Below are positions 32,470 through 46,089 of a stretch of 64,000 nt of DNA, one piece after another. Below the pieces are notes generated by a model. The model saw nothing but the letters and a program-made list of their open reading frames with translations, was not told the origin of the DNA and searched no databases. Source of the stretch: Chlorops oryzae (Eukaryota; Arthropoda; Insecta; Diptera; Chloropidae); contig CM035807.1 in the NCBI GenBank assembly GCA_020466095.1, forward strand, positions 108,330,906 through 108,394,905. Direction: 5' to 3'. Position 1 is the first letter of the stretch. Each line of letters starts with the position of its first letter. The translations under genes were made by a program, and so were the position numbers.

Positions 32470-34205
32470 TAAGATACTTCATTGACGCATGATGGTCAGA
32501 AGTGTATAGTTTTTAATAAGTATGGCAGCACTATTCATACACAGGGTTGATATATATTTTTCCCCCACAGATGTTCATATGAAATAAAACAATAAAATTC
32601 TCAATAAATTGTTAGAGGCGCGTTGAATAAATCAAAAAATGAAGCTTCAAAGCACGCTGCTCAACAGATGCCTAGAGATTGTGAAACAAATTAAATTCCC
32701 CCCCAATCGAAAGCGGAAGTGGAGATATGATATATTGATGATATCGTCGTTTATGAAAGAAGGAGATCAATCAACTTTTACTAAGTACCGGCACAATCGA
32801 TACCATTATTTAGTTAGAATAGTTTCTCATTCGACGACTGTGGTGGGGCTTCGGAGAACTGCCTTCTCTAGTGATCGACGACGATCGGGGATGGGGTATT
32901 TTCTACTCCATAGAGACTCTTCTTTTGACTAATTTTTTAGAGCACATTTCAACACAAATTCGAATAAGAAAATACCATAAAATAATTATAATAAAAAGAA
33001 GAATAATAGAAAAAATTAAGTTCATTAACCACAAATCAATTTTGATGATCGCGACGACAACAACAACAGCAGCAGCAGCGGGCAAACAGCAGCGGAAAGC
33101 GTGTAGGTCAAGTTCGCGCGAAATTGGCGTCGTACTTTTCAATTCAAAACGAGAAAAAAAATTTAATTAAATTAAAAAAACAAAATTATATTTAAAAAAA
33201 AAAGACTTAAAATTATACGATTTTATTTGAAAACTGGCGTCAGTAATATTATCAAGACAAGAACTCAATTTCCTTTGAAAAAAAAAAATGAATTTTGAAA
33301 ATTCTAAAGAAGAACACTCCGTATGGTCCGAGAAGCGACTGAACTGATTGGCGAGTGTTTCGAGCCTTCGGATTTCTATTTCAATGAATTGGAAATAATT
33401 TTTTTTTTTTTTTTTTTGTCTAGGCCCCCCGTGCTGCTGCTGCTGCTGCTTTATCGTTTGGATCTTGTAATTGTGACGTGTGACGTCGCGAAAATTCATT
33501 GGCGTGTTTGTGATGATGACTCAGGTGAATTGTAGGCGCCAGTCGAGAGGAAATGAATGCTATGATAGGAGTCCGAGTCCGATGATTGTGCTTGGAATTT
33601 CTTGGAATAGTTTTGACTAATGTCAAAAGGGTCGTTCTTTTGGTATTTTCTGTGCCATCTTTCATGGGAAATACACCCAGCTGTAATTGTTTTTGAACAA
33701 TTTTTACGATTCAAATGAAATTTTTGAATGAAAAATGAATCATCGCCGTGAGCGCAAAACAAATCATCTATTGATGAATCTGTGCAACAGAAAAAAAAGG
33801 TTCAAAAAGATAATTTTTCTTTTCAAAAATCAAATTTGAGAGCAAAAATTTTTCAAGAAAAGAATATTCCAGATCACATCCCACGTCTCCCTAGTACCAA
33901 AAAAAAAAAATTTTTCTTTGTCCAAATGTCTTACTTGATTGTAATTGGTTTCATAATTTCCCTGTGTTGAACATTTTCGCAGGAATTCTTGTGATATTGG
34001 AGAAAACCATACAGACTCAAAAAATTTAAAAATTATTAAAAGCGCTAGAAAAGTGATCCAAATTCAAAAAAAAAAAAAAAAAAAAAAAAAATTTAATAAA
34101 TTTTTTTTTAAATTTAAAAAAACAAATTCATAAAAACGATTCAAAGTAGGTGTGCGCATAAAAATAGATTATAGAGAACACCAGAGTAAAATAAAATTTT
34201 CATAC
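32470..34205. other. Non-coding, possibly spi intron
   Basis: AT-rich, with CAG/CTG runs at about 33064-33085 and 33434-33450. The frames here are low complexity and unlike any known protein. Confidence 0.35.
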
Positions 34206-34590
34206 AGTAGTGCAATCTCATTTAACCGGAATCCTACCGGACCGAAAAATATGTCCACTTAACAGAGATGTCCCGCTTAAGAGGAAACTCTTTGAGAAGT
34301 AGGAACACTGGAGCATTTCCCCATAGGTGTCCGCATTAGAGGAGTGCCCGCCAACAGGGAGTACACCACTATTGCCAGTTTATGGGAATCTCCGCTAAAT
34401 TAAAAACCATTTATGATCTTTAGTGGAGTCTTGGGGCAGAAAAGTGGGCAGGGAAGATTTTTTGGGACCTTGTAGGACCAAGTTTTTGTCTTTGAAGATT
34501 AAAAAAAATTTTTTTTTTGGGAATTTAGACCTTTTTTAGAGACATTCAGGGGAATATTGCCCTACTGGAAACAGTGGAGTACACTGTAAA
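34206..34590. repeat. Possible pogo/Tigger-like remnant
   Basis: Begins ACAGTAGTGCAATCTCATTT then AACCGGA, the style of pogo/Tigger ends. A weak inverted counterpart (CAGTGGAGTACACTGT) lies near 34572-34587. The inner text alternates GTCC(A/G)CTTAA-like motifs. There is no coding content. Confidence 0.3.
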
Positions 34591-34599
34591 TATAAATGC

Positions 34600-37500
34600 C
34601 TCAAAAACTTCAAACTCCGAAATATATTCCGACTTAAGAACGAGAGAAGAAGATATGGGTAATACAATACAATAAAGTAAATAGACAACAAATTCCATAT
34701 CAAAATTATTCAAGAACGGGGAATCCCAAAATTCTGATCGCTTCAGAGCCACGCCCATTCAAAGGTATTTTAGAAACAGTTATAGCGAGTCTCCATCTTA
34801 GACGAATTCCGCAGTCGCATGCTCCAAAGTGACTTTTATAATCTCTTTTGGTCAATAGTGAAAACACACTTTTCATTATCTACGGTAAATACCTAGTATA
34901 ATTCCACATAAAAGCCGATATCACACTACCTCCGCGCGCACGTCTTCGCATCAAAATTTTACTAGTTAAAAAAAAAATATACACGCACTCGTGGCTTAAG
35001 TTTCATAATTCCGATTTGTTGTTTTCGAGCGAATATTTTATTGAAATTCTTAGAGAAATGGGGAAATTATCGCTTTTTCCGCGCAACCCTCGAAACTGTC
35101 GCACATTTTCGCAATTAACACACACACACACGCGCGCACACTCATCACATAAGCACCGCCATAAGAGCGGCGGCTTAGTTTTCACAATTTTTCGTCTTAC
35201 ATTTTTTCTTCCAATTTCGCCGCACACCGCATCGCATTTGTAACGGAAATTCACCGAAAAAAATCTACACTTCCAGTTGTAACCGAATTCAATGAATGTG
35301 ATTTTTGCATATTTTTTATGGTTTTTTTTTTTAATATGTATTTTTTTTATGAGATTTTAAGGCGCGGCAACGGCACAGCAAAAGCAACAGCGACAAGAGC
35401 CAACAAGCGTCGTATGGGAAATGTGTTGAAAGCGGAAACTAAAGCGCCGGTCCGGTCACATGAATGGACACACAAAAGCGCGAGCAAAGCAAGCAAGCAA
35501 GCAGCAAACGCCCCAATCGCGCTTATGCCCGCGACAACTGTTAACGAACTAACAGCAAAACGCGGTAATCGAACAGTTTACACCCAAAACACAACTATCA
35601 ACCGAACGAACGAACTCCTACCTGCTCGCCGACGCCGCCAACCTTCCCCTTCGCTTTTCGTTTCTGCCAGTAAATGTGTGTTTAACTAACTCTACCTTCT
35701 TTCTTTCTTTCTTATTGCTTTCTTGCTTTCCTACCGAGCAGCGGCAAGCGTAGCGTAAAAGCTGTACACACCGAACGCGTTGACATGTTTCGTATTAATG
35801 AATGAAATTCCAGACAATATTCAAAAGCAACAATGTATGCGTTCAACGACATGATGCCAGCGGCAAATACCACACTGAGAGAATGAGAGCTGGACAGAAA
35901 GGAAGAGAGAGAGCGAGAATGTTTTGTATGCGCGCACATATGAAAAATTTGCAAGATTTTAATGATAGGAAACAGAAGAGAGGGAGAAAAAAATCAATCC
36001 AAACAAATAAAATGATGCCAAGGGAACTTCATAATGATCACACTTGCGCACACACACACACACACACACAGATTCAATTAACCATTAAACTGAATACATG
36101 CATTTTGAATTTTGGAGGAGCAGCAAATGCAGCAAGGCGTTGTTGCACTCTCTCTCTCTCTCTCTTTCTATCTGACTGACTAATTCATTCTCTCTGCTCT
36201 TTGAATTATGCTCTCAGAATTAAATTTGAACAGAGACATGGTTCAAGAGGCAGAGCGAGAGAGAGAGAGAGAGAGAGTACAACAAATGCAATATAAGAAA
36301 TAAAGGAAAGCAAAACAAACAAACCAAAAAATATCTACGAGGATTGAAAATTTGTGAAAAAAAAAAAAATAAATGAATCTACATAAAAACTAAATAATTT
36401 AGTAAATGAGATGAAATTGCTTAAGCCAAGAAACTCTTAAAAAGCGTATGAAAAAACCTAATCGTGCACTTAGGTACAAAATTTTGAAAGAAGAGCGAAA
36501 CCCCCACTAAAATACACAGCACTCCTCATTTGAACCTACCCTAGAGTGACCTTAGCACTCCACCACTCCTCCAATCCAGACCGCGTCTCCTCCTCCTCCT
36601 CTCCTTAAGGAGCGTTGCGAAGCGAAAATCTCAATTCGATTTTTTAGTGCCCTGAAGTCGTCTTCTTCCTCCTTTTCGTTTTCAATTTTTCTCCGACTCT
36701 TCGGCTTGGTATGGTGGGGAATTCAAATTTTTGGGCCAAATGGCGTCGTCGCTTGATTTTGTGAATAACCGACAATGAGAGTTTTTGTTGTTCTTGTTGC
36801 TCGTCGGTTCGAGTTCGTCGATCCACGCGAATTTGTAGAAGAACTGGAAAAGAAGAAAAAATGTTAAACACGACCATATACATAGTTATTACGTCTTAGC
36901 TTTGAATGGACAACAAAGTAGATAGCAAAAAAAAAAAAAAAAACTAGTGAATAAGATGGCGAAAACAACCACACACACACGCACACACACACACACTTGC
37001 TGGTGGTGTTCGATTCAGAGCAAAGACCTCTTAAGCACAACCCGATTCTAGCAACTATGCTAAATGAGAAGAAAAAAGAATATAAAAAACAATAAAAAAT
37101 ATATAAAAATATTTAAAAAAAAAAACCGAAAACAAAACAAAGAAATAAAAAGATGGCGCAATAGCACGAAGAGTTGTAATGAAATTCACTAACCGATTTC
37201 TTTATCTCCTTTCTATATCTATCTTCCCAATGCTTCTAGCTTACCACTATGTATCGACTAAATGCTAAAATACAAAGAATAAAAACCAACAGCAGCAGCA
37301 AAAAGCAAAAAGCAACGACGCTACAATTTTTCCCTCCAAAAACCAAGAAAATCGTTCTCGAAGAGGGAGACGAATAAGAGAACAAAACGAAAAGAAACAT
37401 GAAAAAGCCACGCTAACAACGTGCAACCTCCGTAGGAGTAAAGAGTGTTCGTAGTCAATATGTTCGTTCCCCAGTAAAATATTAAAGAAACAGTAGTCCC

Positions 37501-40500
37501 GGAAATGAAAACAAAAACAAAAACAAAAATAAGAACAACTCAACAACAAATACGAAAGAAATAAGAAAGGAAAAAAATTTCTAAATAAAAACAAAATGGT
37601 GAAACATGATTTGTTTTGGGAAGCCATCCATCGTAGCGTAGTAGTAGCATGTGCCTGTGTTGAGCGCCGAGCGAGCGAGCGCGCGTGTGTGTGTGTGTGT
37701 TCGCTGGTGTGTGCTGTAGGGAGCAGGAATGCATCGGCAGATTGCATAGCGTGGGGAGCTGCATAGACTAACGACAGAGGTAAACAACAACAAAGTGTAC
37801 GAAAGTGGAGAAACATAACAGAACAAAAAAGGAAAACATAGGTACTTTTCTTCTTCTTCTTATTTCTTTTAAAATAATCCAAGAAAATCTTCGTTGCAAA
37901 GAAAACAAAAAGTACAGACGGTACTCCTGCTTCTGTTGCTGCTGCTGGTTGTGCCTGCAACACTCTGCGAATGGAACGAACCAAAAAGGAAACTCGAAGA
38001 ATATTTCTCAATTCTTGGAAATTTCGCATCGAGCCATATAAGAGAAATTACAAGCATAGAAAAGAATAACAATCGAGCGAACATTTTATGGCATTTTCTT
38101 GTAAGAGGAGCAGTCCGATCAGAAGTATGTAGGCACAAAGTAAAAGAATTTACCAAGGGGAAATGGATACAAAACGAAACGATGAACTTTTAACGTTCTT
38201 CGAGCGAAGAGTTGGTCATTCAACTAAGGTGGGCTCAAACTTGAATAAATAATTAAATAAATAAACAAAAAAAGTAAATAAATAAATACAAATTTATAAA
38301 GAAATATTTTTAAAAAATTTTAAAAATAAAAATAAAATATAAATAAAAAAATAAAAATAAAAATATATAAATAAAAAATATAAAATAAAAAAAAATAAAA
38401 AATATAAATAAAAAATAAATTAAAAAATATAAAAAAAATAATAAAAATTAAATTTTAAAAAAATAATTCAAAAATAATAAAAAGACCTAAAAAGAGAAGC
38501 TAGGACCTCTAACTTAAATTGTTCGCAGTTTTGAGAAAAAATACTTTTTAGAAAGACTTGAAACTAATTTCGATTGTTGGGGAGAATGTAAACAGCGGCT
38601 ATTCATCCTGGCCATACTTTTTCCCACAACCACAAACATGATTTTAAAAAATGCACTGAAACATGACTTCCGTCTGGTCTCATTTTCAATAAGTGTACCT
38701 TGGACACGACGAGAAGGACAAGAACAAGAGAACCCGACCCTACACCAAAACAGAGCGGCAAGCAAGCGGAATTATTCAAATTTTACCGGTTTTTTGCGTA
38801 GTGCAAAAATACTACATAAGATACGCGAAAAAGATACAAACACTCACCACAGTAGACACACACTCACACAGTTGCAGCTCTCTGTCTCTTTCTTTGAGTA
38901 CGCATATGCATCTCCGCGGCACATGCTTTCTTCTATGCTGCAGTGCATTTTCAATGCGACTTGAATTCGCATTGTGGATGCTCTTTTCTTTCTTCCTTTT
39001 TCCAATTATTCCAGCCACTTCAGCGCGCTTTCTGGAATGTTGTCAAGAATTCTGAGAATTCTTTTGAAAGCACAAAGCACAAAGGACAAAACAAAACTTG
39101 TTGGCTGGCTCTTGTTCGGTGAAGTCGCCGCCATCACATCATCATCATCATCATCATACGCCGCAGACAAACAACATTAAGCCGAATCAACAACAACAAG
39201 AAATGGTCGGAGCTTATAAAGTTCAAGCATCTCCGAAACGGGGAAGATGATGGTGTCATTATGTTTTCTTTGCATTTAATATTTTTTCCGCTTCTCAAAA
39301 TTTTGCCGTCTTTAGAATTTCGATTCTTCAGATTTGGAGTGTTTTTTTTTTCGCCCCCAAAATATATAAATGCATTCGAGCTTTGTGAGGCTTTTATTAG
39401 TATGGCGGGTATGGAGGGGGCGTAATGAAAATCAAGAATTCACCGATAATGATGACGATCACGACGACGATGATGATGATGAGCACTGAAGAAGCCATTA
39501 ACCCAAAAGCAAATACAGACAACAAGTAAATAATAGTGACCGACAGACCGACCGACCATGTCGGTTCGAACTTCCAACAGTATCACGATTTAACGGTTTT
39601 TCAGCGAGTGTCTTCTCGCTTCTCGCACTCGCTGCTCTCGCCTTGTGTGGCAATTGAAGAAGAATGTGGAATGCAGAATGTGGCAGTCGCGGTGGCAATG
39701 GCATGTGCAGCACCATATTTACAGTTGATGGTCTAACAATTTGACAAAGATGTGCGCGGTAGTTGAAGGTTCGTGGAATTTTCGAAGTGCGCTCTCATTC
39801 GATTTAAGGAGAAAGAATAAATGAGCTTTTGAATTTGAACAAAAGCAACGAATAAATTCACAACTAATGCCGATTAATTGATGTTTGATTAATAAGAAAA
39901 TATTTAATTTGATTAAAATTTGAAAAATTTCTTAATTCAAAGCCATTCTTCAAAATGCGTATTTTTCCTGAAATGGCGGACTGTTATCAGCCCCTAAAGA
40001 AGTGGAAAATTTTGGACTTTAGTGGAAGTTAAGGGTCGAAATCTTCAGTGGAGCTATTAAGGGACCAAGTTTTTGTTTGTAGAAGATTTAGAATTTATTA
40101 TAAGTCTTTATTTAAGATCAGTTTAAATATATTATAGATAATTATCGAAGTTATCAAGCAATCCATGATAGGCATTAATATATTAATTAGAAGATTATGA
40201 ATTATGTAAGTTAATAGTGAAAGTTATATATTAAATTTATTATAAATTATCATATATGTAATATCATTTCAATATTAAATGTAGCAATGTGTAAGTAGTT
40301 TTAACCCTAAAATATTAACTTTTTTTTTAACATTCGTTAATATTATTAGTCGTCGTGTCGACTATGTAACTCCTTTTTGGAAAGCCTTAATTAATTTATA
40401 TTTTCAACTGAAAGAGCTTTTATAAACTAATATTGACTAATACGATTTAGATTGAGGAATTGAAGAGAAAAATTAAGAATTCGCCTTATAAAAGTACTTA

Positions 40501-43500
40501 CAATAAATAATACAAAAGAAAATCTTTCAATTCAGCTCCCAAAAGTATGCTTTTGAATATTCTGAATATTTCCGATAGTGAAAAACCTGGTCATTCTTGT
40601 AGGTTTGCCCATTTAATCACAGCTCGAGGAAGGTTTTTAAAAGGTGTGCGGATAACTTAAAGCCTTAATTAAACTCCGCATATAAAGGCTTAAAATGATA
40701 TTAATTGGCTTTTAAATATTCAAATGCATACCTTTAGGTGATAAATTTAGATATTTTCTTTTGCCGTAATGAGAAAATATAAAAATCATCGATTATTCTA
40801 TAAAATGGCGTCGAAATATAACTTTCCAAAGTTAAACAACAGTTTTTGAGGGTCTTTTATACACTTAAAAAATTTCTTTTTTAAATTTAAATACGTTTAT
40901 CTCCCTCCTTTGAGCTCCTTTTACATCAGCGCGATCAACTTAACGATTCTTCACTCCCTTTATTTATTAATATTATTAATGTTTTTTTTACCTTTTCACA
41001 CAATTTTACCATCTTTGCTGGCTTTACTGGATCTTTACACTAAACACCGTCCAGAGACACGTTTGCAATTTTCCAATTAGAAAACCAAATTATCATACAA
41101 AGCATAATTATGCAAAAGAAATTAGCGAAACAATGCATGAAAACGTGCAGCAGGAAACGACGAATCGCGCTACTTTAGCAACAACAACAACAATAGATAA
41201 TAATGAAAACAACATTATAGAAAAAATTACGAAAAAAAAAAAACAAATGGAAAAACACACGCGATTTAAGTTAAGAAGAAAAATAAACGACCGATTGTCG
41301 GCTGAGAAAAATGCAGTAATTCTACGAGGCGGAACTATTCTTCCGTGGCACACAACGCGTCTTGCGAAAGGAAAAACGGAAATTGTTTTAAGGCATAAAA
41401 AATTGCAAGCCATCTACTAGAGTCGGTTCTCGCCGCTCCAGCAACAACTCAAAAAACTACCAACAAGAACACAAGTGTTTGTTTTTTCGTAGCATAAGAA
41501 ACGGTGCATAAAGAGCAAAACAAAAATAAAAAACCAACACAAAAACAACAGCAATTGTAACGACAACAACAACAACAACTCTTCGCATACACATGCAATT
41601 GTAAGTGGCGGCATAAGAGCATAAAAATCCGAAATGAAAACAAGTTTCGCCTCGCGTTGCATGCACGAAGGCACGTAAACAACATAAAAATACAAGAAGA
41701 AAACAAAAGAAAATAAGTACATAGTATGAAATATAAAAATAATAGTCTCAATAAAAACGAATGGCGGCGGCAAACGTCAGAGAGAGGCAGAGATACGGCG
41801 TAGTAGTGTAAAAAAAAAAAAAAAAAAAACCTACGCCCCGCCGCTTGAATAGAAATGAATGCAATGCAAATCTCGTTATTCCCCATTCTTGCCGCAATGA
41901 GGAGAATGACTCTCTTCGTCGTGAGTGAGCGACCGACCTATTTGCCGCAACATGTTATTGACTTCTTACGTTGGACACATTGTGTCCTGGGATCATTCGA
42001 ACGAAAATCGCAAAATGCAACAAGAATGCAACATTCGTATAAGCAAGCACCCATGTATGTGTATCTATACATGATTCTTGCAGTTCGCACGCAATGTTGC
42101 TTTACTCATTTGCAAATGCTTGCACAAAAAGCAATGTGTGGGTATGGGTATGCATGCAAATCACGATAAAAGAATGCCACACGAAAGAGCACCTACAGCG
42201 TGAGGCGAGGTAACAAAAACAACAACAACAGCAATATCGTCGTATATGTATACAGCAGATCTGAAGAAGCTTTCGCGCCAAAAATTTCGAGAATGCATAA
42301 ACAATAAAGCCGCCATGGCAGCACCAGAAGCAGCAGCAGCAGCACGTTTTGTTGATATTTGTTGCGTCGAAGTGCTTTTCTGTTGTTTTTCTCACGGTTG
42401 CGTCGGCAATGTTGAGACATTGGACCTGACCTGTGTATGGGTATTAAAAATACACATGCAACAGTCCAGTCCGTAAGCTCAATGTTAAATGCAGATATTT
42501 ATTTATTATTCAAAACCGCCTGTGAATTTATGAGCAACGTTTAATGAATTAAAAGAAGAACAAGACGAAGAAGCGAAGAAAAAGCAGCCAGAACAACAGG
42601 TAAGCCAACGGAAAGGCATCCAAACGAGTTTGATTCCGAAAATTGCGGAATGTTTCAAGCTAAATGGAAATCAGCAGGACTCGAATAATGATAGCAAAAT
42701 TTTAAGAATGCCGTCTGAGGAATTCCAGGTAAAAAGGAAAAAGGTGTGTACAGGCGATTTTAGAAAATGTAGCTAAAAAAAAAAAAAAAAAAAATTAATC
42801 CGAGGACAAAAAGGTTATTTTTTATGGCCCGAAAGAAGCTCTTCCAAATTGATATCAAAGGCATTTTGAACAATGTGTGAACTGGTCTCCTTTTTAGTAG
42901 GTATGTATGTATGTTGTTTGCTCTAAATGGCAAGGAGGGTAAAGGAGGATCATCAATTTAGAGTTCAAAATATTCCCTGCCGATTTCGTAGAAACGATTA
43001 ATTCTTCGTATTAAATATTGCTGAAGATGAGGTTCTCTTTTCGTAGAAACCAATCGGAGAGATAAACATAAAGGAAAAGAACGCCTAGTCAGTAATTGTA
43101 TACTTTTCTGAGCAAATTAAAAAGAAAGAAACAGAAAGGGCATTGCTGTAATTTCTCATTGGCGGCCTTCGGGTGGTTTGAACTATTCCTTGATCATTTT
43201 AAGTCAAGAAGGAATCCTTTCTTGTAAGAATTCACGAACTTCCAACTTTGCTCAATAAAGAATGGAAAACGATGTGTTTCTAAGCTTATTGAAGACACAA
43301 CCCAAAACACGTTTACAGCCATTGAGAACGACATTCCTGTAGACCCAAAACAAAGCGGCATAGCAAAACAACAGTGAAACGTCAACAGACGGACAGACGA
43401 GCAGACAGACAGACAGACATGCCTATGCCACAACAAAACGTTACAACTCGAGATCAAAACAAAAATGGAATGAAAAACAAACAAAGCAACCAGAAGAGAA

Positions 43501-45330
43501 ACGTTTATAAGAACGAACCATGAACCGAAAACGACAGAGAGCAGCAGCATAACAATTCAGTGAATCCAACGAATACAATCCATACAACGAAGACGACGAT
43601 AATGCCAGACCTGCAGAGAACAACAAAAAAAAAATAAAAAATTATGTAGATACATACATATGTCTACAGCACGCTAGTAATGTTGCAATAAGCATTGAAG
43701 AGAGAAAGAGAGAAAAAAACTGAAAACAGCAGCAGCAGCATAAAAACTCTTCAGATACACCAGGAGCCGGGGAAAAAAGCAATAAGCAATAATCCAACGA
43801 GACCAACAAATATTCACGAAACGAGACGACAGCGAGTACAACAACGAAAACGACGATGACGACAATAATACAACCGACCGCCATTAGGGCGTTGAACCAG
43901 AGCAATGAGGGAACCGCACTGTCAAAAAAAAAAAAAAAAAGCAAAATAAAATAAATTTAAAAAAAAAAATGTTGTGTAGCTGGCTTTTATGACGATGTTG
44001 CCGCCTTTTTTCACGCACATACTACTACCAAATCAGGGATACACTCTATACTATTTATTGTGTACACATAAAAAACAAGCTAAAATATGAGAACTAGAGA
44101 AGAATCATGGGCAAATGCGCATACATGAGAGCTCAGACGGGGCATTAATGCGACTGCGTTCGATAAAATGAAACAACAAAGTGTGAGAGAAAGCCAGAGT
44201 CACGCGAGAGATAGAGAGAAAGCGAGAGAGATATAGAGAGTAAGAAAGAGAAAATAGAGAGAGAGTGGGCTGGGAGGAAAACAAAAGGGGAGAATTGCAT
44301 ATACATACTACTACCTACCGCCATGAGCACGCATGTCTCGACGGCGACACTGACTGAAGGGTAATTGATATTGTTTAGAGCAAAAAAAAATCAAACAAAT
44401 AACTTCACATCCACATCAAGATGTAAAAAGCCGGAGAATATTGTGTTTAATATTCATGGGAACTATTCACTTTCTTAAAGAAAAACTTGAGATTACTGCA
44501 AAATTAAGGAGCATTCTCACCACGGTATACATATTTCATGTTAAGGACATAAAACCAACCAGCAATAATGTGTATTTATGTATATAGATGAGAGCACGAT
44601 AGAAATTTTGGGTGCTTCTCTAGATGTTCTGTTGTTTTGGCCTCTGCTGCCAATGACCGATACAAGTTGTTTTGTTCGCGACGCGTTAGTTTTAAGGTCA
44701 TTCCTATTTGTCGCTCGCGGATTTCTCTTTGCTCATTCGCTCGCTTGTTTGGCACCCAACCTTCGTCCGTCCGCCCCATTGTCCATCTATCCGTGCGTGC
44801 GTGCTCATGCTCATGATTTCGATTGTGCCCTAGTCTAACGATTTTATGCCACCGTATTGCGTTTCTATTAATAAGTGGCAACAATAACAACAATCGTCTG
44901 CGCTCATTCCATTCGACTGACTGACTATGCACATTTAGCGGGTTAGACTTGTCTAGCAATTTTTAAAAACGGAAAAAACAAAACAAACAAACAACAACAA
45001 ATATAAACAGCTTGATGCAGCGAGATATCATAAACTAGAAGAGATCGAGCAGATCCAAACATAAAAAGAATGCCGAAAGCTGCAATTTGCGAAGGCAAGA
45101 TCGGGTATTTGCTTTATTTGCATTACTTCGTGAGATACAATTTCAGGGGACTTTTTTTTTTATTAATAGGGGCATTCAAATTACATTCGTCTACGTCATA
45201 TTTCACTGCTCGACTCTCATCTTGCGGTTCTTATCTGCTCTTAAATACTGTGCAACAAATAAATTTTCATCACATCCATTTAGCTAGCAGAGAAAAATTA
45301 AGATCAGATAATAAGCATCTAATCTCATCT
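34600..45330. other. Large non-coding domain, probable spi 5' intron or regulatory region
   Basis: No protein gene was recognised. Many short frames exist but are simple-sequence (Gln/Ser/Leu/Phe-rich) artefacts of CA, GA, CAA and CAG repeats. Tracts of note: (CA)n at about 35110-35130, 36050-36070 and 36970-36996; (GT)n at 37684-37700; (ATC)n at 39135-39158; GAT-rich at 39450-39482. Patches of higher GC at 35.3-35.8, 37.6-37.8, 41.1-42.4 and 43.2-43.9 kb could be exons of non-coding RNA, promoters or enhancers, but nothing in the sequence decides this. Confidence 0.35.
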
Positions 45331-45334
45331 CTCA

Positions 45335-46085
45335 TCATATCGTATTTCTCTCTATCTCTGCATTACTCTCATCTCTTTCTCTCTTCTCATCTACTCTTTC
45401 ATCTATCAATTCTCTCATATCTCTATCCTCCCTCTATCTCTCTTCTCTCTCTCTCATCTTCTATATCTCATCTCTTCTCCATATCCTCTCTATCCTTCTA
45501 TCATCTATCCTCATCTCTATCTCTAATCTCCTCTCTATCTCTCCTCTCTTATCTCTTCTCTCTTCCTATCTCTCTCCTCTCACTCTCTCATCTCCTCTCT
45601 ATCTCTCACTCTCCCTCTCTATCTCATCTTCCTCTCTATCTCCTCATCTCTCTCTCTATCTCCTCTCTCTCTCTATCCACTCTCTCTCTCTCTCTCTTCT
45701 CCTCTCTCTATCTCCCTATCTCTCCCTCTCTCCTACTATCTCTCCTCTCTCTTCTCTCTCATCTCTCCCTCTCTACTCTCTTCTCCTCTCCTCTATCTTT
45801 CTCTTCTACTCTCTCTCTTCTCTATCTCCCTCTCTATCTCTCTCTCCTCTCTATCTCCTCCTCCCTCTCCTCTCTATCTCTCCTCTTCTCTCTATCTCTC
45901 CTCTCTCCTATTCTCCTCTCTTCTCTATCTCCCTCTCTTCCCTTTCTCTCCTACCCTCTACTTCTTCCTCTTCTCTCTACTCCCTCTCCTCCCTCTTACT
46001 CTCCCTTTTCTCTCCTTCTATCTCCCCTTTCTCTTCTATCCCCTTTGTCTCTTACCCTTTCTCTCTCTGTCATCTGTCATCTGTA
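45335..46085. repeat. 750-bp interrupted polypyrimidine (CT/TCTCTATC) tract
   Basis: Nearly pure C and T on the plus strand with sparse A: a degenerate TCTCTATC/TCCTCTC satellite-like array. On the other strand it is a long GAGAG purine tract, the recognition sequence of GAGA factor in flies. The 338-codon open frame across it is a Ser/Leu artefact. Confidence 0.85.
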
Positions 46086-46089
46086 AGAA

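Noticed and set aside
32639..32932. 97-codon frame with ATG, plus strand
   Set aside because: No recognisable domain, no splice partners and AT-rich composition like its surroundings.
37265..38029. 254-codon open frame, minus strand
   Set aside because: Low-complexity translation of CAA, CA and GT repeats with Phe/Cys/Leu runs.
45070..46086. 338-codon open frame, plus strand
   Set aside because: It is almost only Ser and Leu because it lies across a CT-rich tract; there is no domain or codon bias.
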